Under the pieces are notes generated by a model. That model ran no database searches. It saw only the letters and a list, made by a program, of their open reading frames with translations, and was not told the origin of the DNA. A stretch of 64,000 nt of DNA from Flavipsychrobacter sp. (lineage in GTDB: Bacteria > Bacteroidota > Bacteroidia > Chitinophagales > Chitinophagaceae), in assembly GCA_041392855.1 (NCBI GenBank), contig JAWKLD010000001.1:1102001-1166000 (forward strand), in the 5' to 3' direction. Of the stretch, positions 8,135 through 15,780 are shown piece after piece; within the stretch, counting starts at the first letter, position 1, and the number at the start of each line of letters is the position of its first letter. Both the position numbers and the translations under genes were made by a program.

Positions 8135-8728
8135 ATGCAGCGTATCAATGTTCTACTTAATAAACTGGCAGACCTATCAAGAAAAGCAGAAAAAATAGAT
8201 CTAATAGAGGTAGACCTCATGCTGGATTATACAAAGGTACTCTACGCTGACCTTACTGAACTGAGAAACAAAAAAGTCTATACCAGCAATAGCACTGTAG
8301 CAGAAAAACCGAAAACGGAAGAGCAACCCAAAGAAGCCGAAGCTCCACACGCACCAGAACCTACAGTAGTACAACAAATAGAAGATAACGATGCTGCACC
8401 CCTTGAAGAAAAAGAGGCACCTCAAACAACGGAGGTTGCTGACGTTGCCCCTACTCCACTGCCTGTTGTCAATGCACCATTACCCGCGAATAAAAACATA
8501 AAAAAGTTCATCGGCATCAATGACAAGTACCAATTCATCAGTGAGCTATTTGATAATGACACTACTGCGTACGATGAAGTGATCGGCCATATAAACACTT
8601 TCGACACTGCCGCACCTGCGTTAGAATGGCTGGAGCATGAAGTAAGTAAAGAAAGAAACTGGAATGAGGATAGTGACTCTGTAAAGATGTTCTACGATAC
8701 GGTCAGCAACTTCTTTGCTGCTATATGA
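8135..8728 (+). CDS. Conserved hypothetical protein, two domains with acidic Pro-rich linker
   Basis: A 197-residue cytoplasmic protein with no signal peptide. Residues 1-45 form a helical N-terminal segment; 50-115 are a low-complexity Glu/Pro/Ala/Val linker; 122-197 form a conserved-looking helical domain starting KKFIGINDKYQFISELF and ending in an aromatic DSVKMFYDTVSNFFAAI. The architecture is familiar from Bacteroidota hypothetical proteins, but I know of no function. It has a good promoter. Its last 37 bases overlap the 3' end of waaA on the opposite strand. Confidence 0.8.
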   Translation: MQRINVLLNKLADLSRKAEKIDLIEVDLMLDYTKVLYADLTELRNKKVYTSNSTVAEKPKTEEQPKEAEAPHAPEPTVVQQIEDNDAAPLEEKEAPQTTEVADVAPTPLPVVNAPLPANKNIKKFIGINDKYQFISELFDNDTTAYDEVIGHINTFDTAAPALEWLEHEVSKERNWNEDSDSVKMFYDTVSNFFAAI

Positions 8729-9954
8729 TCCATAATAGTAGCCGTAGCACCAGCATTCGATAATACATAGCTATGCGCGTTCTTACAGGCCAAGCTGTAT
8801 GCTGCTGTATCTTTTTCCCAATGATCGAGTAGATCAATTACTTCTGTGGCTTTCCTCACAGCAAAAGATGCATTCAATTCAATAAGGTCTTTCGCCTCTT
8901 TAAATTTGCTAAAGTTTTCGCCATGAATTATAGGTTTGCCGAATACTGCTGCCTCCAAGGTATTGTGGAGTCCTGTTTTACCTACTCCTCCGCCTATCCA
9001 AGCCACATCGGCAAACTGATATAGTTTCAACAAAAGCCCCATCTTGTCTACTATCAACACCTGCTTGTCTTTATCGGCGCGGGTTTCCCACTCTGTCCAT
9101 CGTATAGTATTACCCTTAAACAGTGTCTCTATATACTCAATATGGGCATCATGCACCTCGTGAGGCACTAGTATTATTCTCCATTTTCTAGGAAGTTTAC
9201 TTACTACCTCTTTCAGTAAACGCTCATCTGCTGGCCAAGTGCTGCCCGCTACTATCACCTTGTGGTCAGCGGTAAAACTTTCTATAATATCGTGCGAAAA
9301 TTCTATTTGCTTATTGGCATTGATAACCCTATCAAACCTTGTATCTCCACTTACTGATACATTATCAATATTTACACTATTTAATAAATGCAGGGAACCT
9401 ACATCTTGCACAAAGATGTGTTCGAAAACATGAAGCATTCTGCGATGCAGCACCCCATACCATTTAAAGAACAATTGCTTTTTTCTAAATATTGCAGACG
9501 CTAATATAGTTGGCACTCCTCTTTTGGCTAGTTGTCTTAGATAGAAATACCATAACTCGTATTTGACAAAAATAGCCAACTCTGGCTTGACCATTTTCAC
9601 AAACTTCTTAGCATTATACAACCCATCAAATGGCATGTAGAAAACATAGTCTACTCCTTCGTAGTCCTTTCTCAACTCATAACCCGATGGAGAGAAGAAA
9701 GTGAGTACAAAAGCGTAATTGGGATATTTTTCCCTTAGCTGTACTATTAGCGGCCTCCCTTGCTCAAACTCTCCTACAGAAGCACAATGTATCCATATTC
9801 TTGGACGCCTTTCATTGACAAGCGCATATCTAATTGTGCTCAACAACCCTTCTCTACCCGCAATGAAGCTTCTAGCCTTGGGGTTAAACAATGCTGCTAT
9901 ACGCACTACAATAGCATAAAGCTGTATTGCCAACCAGTAAATTATGGCAGACAT
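8692..9954 (-). CDS. waaA: 3-deoxy-D-manno-octulosonic acid (Kdo) transferase
   Basis: A 420-residue WaaA/KdtA, the inner-membrane GT30 glycosyltransferase that adds Kdo from CMP-Kdo to lipid A precursor. Residues about 5-22 form the membrane anchor. The N-terminal domain contains the catalytic-loop motif HCASVGEFEQ near 57; the C-terminal Rossmann domain has the VPHEVHD and GGGVGKTGLHNTLE motifs for CMP-Kdo binding. It follows the outer-membrane barrel gene by 11 nt, suggesting co-transcription, which fits a role in outer-membrane biogenesis. The 3' end overlaps the convergent gene at 8135-8728 by 37 bp. Confidence 0.93.
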   Translation of the reverse strand: MSAIIYWLAIQLYAIVVRIAALFNPKARSFIAGREGLLSTIRYALVNERRPRIWIHCASVGEFEQGRPLIVQLREKYPNYAFVLTFFSPSGYELRKDYEGVDYVFYMPFDGLYNAKKFVKMVKPELAIFVKYELWYFYLRQLAKRGVPTILASAIFRKKQLFFKWYGVLHRRMLHVFEHIFVQDVGSLHLLNSVNIDNVSVSGDTRFDRVINANKQIEFSHDIIESFTADHKVIVAGSTWPADERLLKEVVSKLPRKWRIILVPHEVHDAHIEYIETLFKGNTIRWTEWETRADKDKQVLIVDKMGLLLKLYQFADVAWIGGGVGKTGLHNTLEAAVFGKPIIHGENFSKFKEAKDLIELNASFAVRKATEVIDLLDHWEKDTAAYSLACKNAHSYVLSNAGATATIMDHIAAKKLLTVS

Positions 9955-9965
9955 AGGCTGGTGTA

Positions 9966-10730
9966 TTAGAAAAAGAATTCTTCAGATTTTCGTTTAAAGA
10001 TCGGTATATACCAACCGCCTCTTATACCAAATAGTATGTCTAAACGACTACTATTATCTCCTCTCATCAGATCATATTGATAATCGCGACGAAGCTTGGT
10101 GAAACCTGCCGCAATATCCAAACCGATATTAAAGTTGACCAAACCATTATTGGCAAAATAGGTATAACCAACAAACTGCTCAACAAAAAGACCATTCGTC
10201 AATCTATCATACCCTTTAAGATAATCTCCCCTTAGCTGTGGTATGGTCTTATCTCTATCGAAGATATTGATCTTATGCTGCATAAAACCTACAGAGGTCA
10301 TTACCAATATGCCGTTATCACTAGATGTTTTCGACAAATTAATGATCTTACCTACTTGTAGGCCTATCATATACCCTCTTTGAAAAGTAGCAACTCCCAT
10401 TTTCTCTCCATCCTGATTGAGAAAATTCCCATACTCATCTCTTATGTTGCTCATCAAAGAGTCTTCTCTGATCCTGTCGCCTAGTATAAAGTCGACCTTA
10501 GGACCAACAACCCAGTTGGACTTTAACTTATACAACACCTGACCACCAATACGATAACTAGCACCAAAACGATCGGCCATATCAGCAGCAGGTATATCAA
10601 AGTTACCATTGACACCAATGATAAACCCTTTTCTTGCCGGCAACTTCTGCGCACCAAAAAGGTCATCTTGGGCTGTTGTATCCAATGCTGTAAAACTTAC
10701 CAATACTAGTAATAGTAGTAGCTTCTTCAT
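9966..10730 (-). CDS. Outer membrane beta-barrel protein, unknown function
   Basis: A 254-residue exported protein: signal peptide 1-20 (MKKLLLLLVLVSFTALDTTA|Q), then amphipathic alternating strands with periodic aromatic residues typical of an 8-12-strand outer-membrane beta-barrel (for example GFIIGVNGNFDIPAADMADRFG and a C-terminal IPIFKRKSEEFFF). Proteins like this are common in Bacteroidota with no assigned role. It is the first gene of a likely two-gene unit with waaA, 11 nt downstream. Confidence 0.75.
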   Translation of the reverse strand: MKKLLLLLVLVSFTALDTTAQDDLFGAQKLPARKGFIIGVNGNFDIPAADMADRFGASYRIGGQVLYKLKSNWVVGPKVDFILGDRIREDSLMSNIRDEYGNFLNQDGEKMGVATFQRGYMIGLQVGKIINLSKTSSDNGILVMTSVGFMQHKINIFDRDKTIPQLRGDYLKGYDRLTNGLFVEQFVGYTYFANNGLVNFNIGLDIAAGFTKLRRDYQYDLMRGDNSSRLDILFGIRGGWYIPIFKRKSEEFFF

Positions 10731-10825
10731 ATTCCGCTCAAAAATTATGGGGTGAAGATAATATATTTCTAGCGCAGCACCCTGTTACCACAATCATAAA
10801 ACTGCAATAATATAAATAACAATAC

Positions 10826-10856
10826 TTTGACTAATGATAGCTATGCTGTAGGTTTG
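10826..10856 (+). promoter_or_regulatory. Full -33/-7 promoter of the aminotransferase/rfbC operon
   Basis: TTTG at 10826-10829, a 19-nt spacer, then TAGGTTTG at 10849-10856: a complete match to TTTG-N19-TAnnTTTG. The ATG follows 19 nt later. Confidence 0.7.
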
Positions 10857-10875
10857 CACCCATAAAATAGCCGCT

Positions 10876-12015
10876 ATGCAAAACTTGCAAATGGTAGACC
10901 TAAAGCGTCAATACCAAAAGATAAAACCAGAAGTAGATGCCGCAATACATGAGGTGCTGGACAGCACTATGTTTATTGGAGGAGCTCATGTTAAAGATTT
11001 TTCTACTGAGCTAGCTGATTACTTGGGCGTAAAACATGTAATACCATGTGCTAATGGTACTGATGCATTACAAATAGCCTTAATGGCATTGGGTGTACAG
11101 CCTGGCGATGAAATTATTACAACATCATATACTTATATAGCTACTGTAGAGGTAATTGCGCTTTTAAAACTTAAACCTGTATTTGTTGATGTAGATGCTG
11201 ATACATTTACTATGAATATAGAGGGTTTAAAAGCGGCTATCACTCCTAATACCAAAGCTATAATACCTGTTCATCTTTATGGACAGAGCGCTAATATGGA
11301 AGCTGTATTGGCTGTAGCTAAAGAGCACAACCTTCCTATTATAGAAGACAACGCACAAGCTATAGGTGGCGATTATACTTTCTCTGACGGAAAAACTGTA
11401 AAAAATGGCTCTATGGGCCTAATCGGTTGCACGTCATTTTTCCCATCTAAAAACTTGGGTTGCTATGGTGATGGTGGTGCTATGTTCACCAATGATGATG
11501 CCATAGCTGACAAATTGAGAATGATCGCCAATCACGGACAATCAAAGCGCTACTACCATGACATGGTAGGTTGCAATAGCCGATTGGATAATATACAAGC
11601 TGCCGTGCTTCGTATCAAGCTTCGCCATTTGGATGAGTATTGTGATGCCCGTAGAGCTGCCGCTGATTTTTATGATAATGCTTTTAAAGCAAGTGATAAT
11701 ATTATTACTCCTTTTAGAGCAGCTTACAGCAAACATGTTTTCCATCAATACACCTTACAACTGAAAAATGTTGATAGAGACGCTGTAAAAGCAAAACTGG
11801 AGGAACGCGATATCCCTTCTATGATATACTACCCTGTTCCTTGTCATAAGCAGAAGATGTTGGCTGAATTTGGCGGTGCTTCTTACGACCTACCGGTAAC
11901 AGATATGCTGCAGGACTGCGTTATATCACTACCAATACATACCGAACTTACCAATGAAGAGTTGACCTATATAACAACCAACTTCCTTGAGATAGTAAAC
12001 GAACTAAGCAAATAA
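10876..12015 (+). CDS. DegT/DnrJ/EryC1/StrS family sugar aminotransferase
   Basis: A 379-residue PLP enzyme that transaminates a nucleotide-linked keto-sugar. The N-terminus MVDLKRQYQKIKPEVDAAI, NGTDALQIAL (phosphate cup), IIEDNAQAIGG and the Schiff-base lysine Lys192 in SFFPSKNLGCYGDGG are all present. The product may be an amino sugar for LPS, capsule or glycan decoration. The gene is overlapped by rfbC at TAATG, so translation is likely coupled. It has one of the cleanest promoters in the window. The exact sugar (for example a 3-amino or 4-amino deoxy sugar) cannot be read from the sequence. Confidence 0.9.
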   Translation: MQNLQMVDLKRQYQKIKPEVDAAIHEVLDSTMFIGGAHVKDFSTELADYLGVKHVIPCANGTDALQIALMALGVQPGDEIITTSYTYIATVEVIALLKLKPVFVDVDADTFTMNIEGLKAAITPNTKAIIPVHLYGQSANMEAVLAVAKEHNLPIIEDNAQAIGGDYTFSDGKTVKNGSMGLIGCTSFFPSKNLGCYGDGGAMFTNDDAIADKLRMIANHGQSKRYYHDMVGCNSRLDNIQAAVLRIKLRHLDEYCDARRAAADFYDNAFKASDNIITPFRAAYSKHVFHQYTLQLKNVDRDAVKAKLEERDIPSMIYYPVPCHKQKMLAEFGGASYDLPVTDMLQDCVISLPIHTELTNEELTYITTNFLEIVNELSK

Positions 12016-12566
12016 TGAAAGCTATAGAAACCCCATTTGAAGGATTATTCATATTAGAACCTAATGTCTTTAATGATGATAGAGGCTACTTCTTCGAGAG
12101 CTTCAATGCAAATACATTAAAAGATATTACAGGTTTTACGAATACTTTTGTTCAAGACAACCAAGCACGCTCTACCATAAATGTACTTCGTGGCTTGCAC
12201 TATCAAAAAGCGCCTCATGCACAAACAAAGCTGATAAGAGCGCTAGAAGGTGCCATATGGGATGTTGTGGTTGACTTAAGAAAAGACAGCAAAACATACG
12301 GTCAGTGGTATGGAGTTGAGTTATCTGCTGAAAACAAAAGACAATTCTTGATTCCTAGAGGTTTTGCTCATGGCTATTCTGTTCTTAGCGAAACAGCAGA
12401 GGTATTCTACAAATGCGATAACCTTTATAACAAACCAAGTGAAGGTGGTGTTATCTATAACGACCCAGACCTTAAGATCGACTGGAAGATAGACCTGAAC
12501 AAGGCTATAGTCTCAGAAAAAGACCTGGTACTACCTAGCTTCAAAGATGATAATAGTGGTTTCTAA
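12015..12566 (+). CDS. rfbC: dTDP-4-dehydrorhamnose 3,5-epimerase
   Basis: A 183-residue RmlC/RfbC cupin: FNDDRGYFFESF at the N-terminus, RGLHYQ with the catalytic histidine, VVDLRKDSKTYGQW, and IPRGFAHGYSVLSETAEVFYKCDNLY around the active-site tyrosine. It epimerises dTDP-4-keto-6-deoxyglucose at C3 and C5 for dTDP-rhamnose or related sugars. Its ATG overlaps the stop of the aminotransferase gene by one base. rmlA, rmlB and rmlD are not in the window, so dTDP-glucose chemistry must come from elsewhere. A strong terminator follows. Confidence 0.93.
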   Translation: MKAIETPFEGLFILEPNVFNDDRGYFFESFNANTLKDITGFTNTFVQDNQARSTINVLRGLHYQKAPHAQTKLIRALEGAIWDVVVDLRKDSKTYGQWYGVELSAENKRQFLIPRGFAHGYSVLSETAEVFYKCDNLYNKPSEGGVIYNDPDLKIDWKIDLNKAIVSEKDLVLPSFKDDNSGF

Positions 12567-12580
12567 ACCACGGTAAATAA

Positions 12581-12609
12581 TAAAAGGGCTACAAATTGTA
12601 GCCCTTTTA
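12581..12609. terminator. Bidirectional intrinsic terminator
   Basis: A perfect stem of 12-13 bp, AAAAGGGCTACA / TGTAGCCCTTTT, with a 3-nt loop lies between rfbC and the converging yajQ. It is usable on both strands because it ends in T on either side. Confidence 0.85.
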
Positions 12610-13101
12610 TTATGATTTCATATTTACAAATTGCAGTGGCACATCTAAGCCTGCAGATTTACATATCTTCATTACCTCCTGTAGATCATCAATTTTTTTG
12701 CCCGACACTCTTACCAGATCATCTTGAATAGCAGGTGTCACCTTTAGCTTACTATCCTTTATTAGCTTCACCACTTTTTTAGCATTCTCCCTATCCAATC
12801 CATTCTTTACATTCAACAGTTTTTTCAAATGCTTACCAGAAGCAGCAGCCTCCTTAGACATATCGAAACTATTAGCTTCGATACCCTGACGCATAGCTTT
12901 GGTAAGAATGATATCTTCAACCTGTCTCATATGCATATCACTCTCCACTTCAACAGTCACTGTCATATCTTTCTTATTCAATGATATATCTACATGAGAG
13001 CCTTTGAAATCATAACGGTTCTCAATCTCTTTTTTGGCAATATTTATAGCGTTATCTAGAGTTTGCAGGTCTACTTTACTTACAATATCTAATGAAGGCA
13101 T
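12610..13101 (-). CDS. yajQ: YajQ family nucleotide-binding protein
   Basis: A 163-residue YajQ (DUF520), the normal family length. The conserved start MPSLDIVSKVD, the NRYDFKGS motif, the MRQGIEANSFDMSKEAAASG stretch and the C-terminal DDLVRVSGKKIDDLQEVM are all there. Members bind nucleotides, and some have been reported as cyclic-di-GMP binding transcription cofactors; the role in Bacteroidota is unsettled. The gene converges on rfbC and shares its terminator. Confidence 0.92.
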   Translation of the reverse strand: MPSLDIVSKVDLQTLDNAINIAKKEIENRYDFKGSHVDISLNKKDMTVTVEVESDMHMRQVEDIILTKAMRQGIEANSFDMSKEAAASGKHLKKLLNVKNGLDRENAKKVVKLIKDSKLKVTPAIQDDLVRVSGKKIDDLQEVMKICKSAGLDVPLQFVNMKS

Positions 13102-13157
13102 ATGATTTTATTTTATTGTATTTATCAAGATACATCAGTTTGCTAAAAACTGCAAGG

Positions 13158-15092
13158 TTAGTCCAGCTGCTCTTCCAGTTGTATCAGCTCTTCAAAGAGT
13201 TTATCATATTCTTTTGTTTGCACCTCAAGTGCCTGAGTGTGCATCTTGTACTCTTCGTCTAGCTTCAAAAACTTATCCTTATCTGCATAGAACTCAGGGT
13301 TAGCCAACTGTGCTTCTATCCTTGTTTTTTCTTCTTGCATTTTAGACACTTCTTCTTCTAACTTCTGTAGTTTCTTTTGCTTCTTCTGATGCTCCTTTCT
13401 CAACTCTCGCAACTCATCAGTTTGGGCTTGGGTCTTTTTTTGCTCTTTTGGTTTTTCTTCAACCACTACTTTAGCAGGTTGCTTGCGCTTTTCTCTCTCT
13501 TGTTCAAAAATGACATACTCATCATACGTCCCTACAAACTCTTTTATCTTCTTATCTTCTATATACCATATTTTATTTGCGGTCTTACTGATAAAATACC
13601 TGTCGTGAGAAACCAATATAAATGTGCCTTTATATTTATTCATGGCATCTATCAGCATTTCTACCGATTGCATATCCAAGTGGTTGGTAGGCTCATCCAG
13701 CATCAGGAAGTTACCCTTCATCGCAATGGTCTTTGCTAAAGCGACTCTGGCTTTCTCTCCACCAGACAGCACTTTTATCTTCTTAAACACATCATCCCCA
13801 CTAAACAAGAAACAACCCAATAGCATTCTTAACTCCAACTCAGTTTTCCCTGTTCCACTCACCAGCATCTCTTCCAGTATCTCATGCTCTAAACCAAGCG
13901 ATTCCAGTTGGTGCTGCGCATAAAAGCTTTCTTCTACATTATGCCCTTTTTTCACTTCGCCATCCACATCTTCTACTCCTGCGATGATCCTCAACAAAGT
14001 AGACTTACCCTTACCATTGGCACCTATCAGCGCTATCTTGTCTCCTCTATTTATTTCGGCACCTGTATTATCCAGTATTTCCAGCTCTCCATAGCGCTTA
14101 CTTACACCTTTCAGCGTGGAGATGATCTTACCCGGCTGTACCGCCACATCAAAGTTGATGTTCATCACGGGTACCGAAGCATCTGGAGATTCAACCCTAT
14201 CCAGCTTATCCAACTTCTTCATAGCACTTTGCGCTTGTGCCGCTTTAGAGGCCTTTGCCTTAAATCGTTCAATAAACCGCTCCTGTTGCCTTATATATGC
14301 CTGCTGGTTCTCAAACTCTCTTTGTTGCATCACCATCCTTTCTGCCTTCTCTTTTTGGAAGAAAGTATAGTTACCCGTGTATTGATATAAGTTTTGTTGC
14401 CAAACCTCAACGATCTTATTTACCATTCTGTCGAGGAAATACCTATCGTGAGACACAATAACAACACTACCTGGGTAAGCTTGTAAATAACGCTCCAGCC
14501 ATTCAATAGATGGTAAGTCTAAGTGGTTGGTAGGCTCATCCAGTAGTAATAGATCGGGTTGTTGCAACATCATTTTAGCCAACAGCACTCTCATTCTCCA
14601 GCCACCACTAAACTCATCATATGGTCTTTGTAGATCCTTAGTGGAGAAGCCAAGCCCTTCCAGCACCTCGGCCGTTTTATGTTCCATCTCGTAGCCACCT
14701 GCCACTTCAAAATCATGTAATACATGGCTATATTCATCCAACAGCTGTTCATCATCAGGCTTGTCTTCCAGCTGTGTTAATAGCAATTGCATCTTTTTTT
14801 CCAGCTCATGAGCTCTTTCATAGGCCTGCATACCAACAGTAAGGATAGATTCCTGTGTTGAAAAGCTCAATAGATCCTGATTAAAGAAGCCAAGACTCAC
14901 ATCTTTAGGCTTATTGATAGCACCACCATCTATCTGATACTCTCCTGTCATCAGCCTCAACAAGGTAGACTTACCCGCACCATTGCTTCCTACAAGACCT
15001 ATACGCTCACCTACACCTATTTGCCAATTAGCACCATCTAGTATAGTTCTCGAGCCAAAATGAAATGAAATATTCTGTAACGAAATCAACAT
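13158..15092 (-). CDS. ABC-F family ATPase
   Basis: A 644-residue protein with two ABC domains in one chain and no membrane segment. Walker A motifs GSNGAGKST (near 37-45) and GANGKGKST (near 358), LSGG-type signatures (SGGWRMRV, LSGGEKAR), and two DEPTNHLD Walker B motifs are present, with an 80-residue charged linker between domains and a C-terminal coiled coil (about 540-644). ABC-F proteins act at the ribosome as translation factors or antibiotic-resistance proteins; the C-terminal coiled coil recalls Uup/YheS types. A TAAATTTG box ends 7 nt before the ATG. Confidence 0.92.
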   Translation of the reverse strand: MLISLQNISFHFGSRTILDGANWQIGVGERIGLVGSNGAGKSTLLRLMTGEYQIDGGAINKPKDVSLGFFNQDLLSFSTQESILTVGMQAYERAHELEKKMQLLLTQLEDKPDDEQLLDEYSHVLHDFEVAGGYEMEHKTAEVLEGLGFSTKDLQRPYDEFSGGWRMRVLLAKMMLQQPDLLLLDEPTNHLDLPSIEWLERYLQAYPGSVVIVSHDRYFLDRMVNKIVEVWQQNLYQYTGNYTFFQKEKAERMVMQQREFENQQAYIRQQERFIERFKAKASKAAQAQSAMKKLDKLDRVESPDASVPVMNINFDVAVQPGKIISTLKGVSKRYGELEILDNTGAEINRGDKIALIGANGKGKSTLLRIIAGVEDVDGEVKKGHNVEESFYAQHQLESLGLEHEILEEMLVSGTGKTELELRMLLGCFLFSGDDVFKKIKVLSGGEKARVALAKTIAMKGNFLMLDEPTNHLDMQSVEMLIDAMNKYKGTFILVSHDRYFISKTANKIWYIEDKKIKEFVGTYDEYVIFEQEREKRKQPAKVVVEEKPKEQKKTQAQTDELRELRKEHQKKQKKLQKLEEEVSKMQEEKTRIEAQLANPEFYADKDKFLKLDEEYKMHTQALEVQTKEYDKLFEELIQLEEQLD

Positions 15093-15099
15093 AAGGCTG

Positions 15100-15107
15100 C
15101 AAATTTA
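15100..15107 (-). promoter_or_regulatory. -7 promoter box of the ABC-F gene
   Basis: TAAATTTG on the minus strand matches TAnnTTTG and is 7 nt from the ATG at 15092, predicting a leader of only a few nucleotides. Confidence 0.5.
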
Positions 15108-15138
15108 CAAATGAAGAGCATAGCATTTATACTTATTG

Positions 15139-15146
15139 TAGATTTG
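15139..15146 (+). promoter_or_regulatory. -7 promoter box of the DUF3347-like lipoprotein / receptor pair
   Basis: TAGATTTG matches TAnnTTTG, 16 nt before the ATG at 15163. It is divergent from the ABC-F box in the same 70-bp intergenic region. No good -33 element is visible. Confidence 0.45.
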
Positions 15147-15162
15147 TGTAAATTTTTTCCAT

Positions 15163-15741
15163 ATGCGTTTTATCTATCTGTCTATTATACTTGTTGCTTT
15201 TACCTTATCAGGGTGTAATAACAAAAAATCAACAAAGACAGATGATAATACAAACGACAGATACCTATCGGTAAACAGCACACTAAATACAGACAAAACG
15301 AGTACTCTGACAGTCATACTGCAAAGCTATCTCGATCTAAAAAATGCTTATACTGAGAGTGATGAGCCAAAAGTTAATGATGCAGCAAAATACCTAGCAT
15401 CAGCATGTAAAACATTACAAGACCAAATCTCCAGTGACACGATCAACACAATGCCCCCTAGCCCTCTGCTAGATACTATCATACAATACTCTGAACAGGC
15501 ACTATCTATCAAAAACGAATCTGTAGAGCTTAAAAGAGTGCCTTTAAAAACTATATCCAACGCTCTATATCAATTACTTAAAGAATATAAACTGAAAGGA
15601 GTAAAGATATACCAACAATACTGTCCGCTTGTTTTCAATGAAAATGGCGCCTACTGGCTAAGCAGCGAAAAAGAGATACAAAACCCTTATTTAGGCAAAA
15701 AAATGCTAGAATGTGGTGAAGTGGTTGATATAATTGAATAA
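15163..15741 (+). CDS. DUF3347-like lipoprotein
   Basis: A 192-residue lipoprotein with the lipobox TLSGC (Cys18). Residues about 45-150 form a helical bundle. The C-terminal CPLVFNENGAYWLSSEKEIQNPYLG followed by KMLECGEV matches the pattern of the DUF3347 domain (CP..F...GAYWLS....NPY.G..ML.CG). DUF3347 is seen in Bacteroidota attached to or near copper/silver efflux adaptors, and its cysteines suggest metal contact; that is inference. The TonB-dependent receptor gene begins 39 nt downstream on the same strand, so the pair may act together at the outer membrane. Confidence 0.7.
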   Translation: MRFIYLSIILVAFTLSGCNNKKSTKTDDNTNDRYLSVNSTLNTDKTSTLTVILQSYLDLKNAYTESDEPKVNDAAKYLASACKTLQDQISSDTINTMPPSPLLDTIIQYSEQALSIKNESVELKRVPLKTISNALYQLLKEYKLKGVKIYQQYCPLVFNENGAYWLSSEKEIQNPYLGKKMLECGEVVDIIE

Positions 15742-15780
15742 GTAGCCTTAAATTGCTGCACATATCTAATAAATACTCCA

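Noticed and set aside
13908..14390. Antisense frame of 160 codons over the ABC-F gene
   Set aside because: The ABC-F frame is complete with all motifs on the other strand; the antisense product matches nothing and has no promoter.
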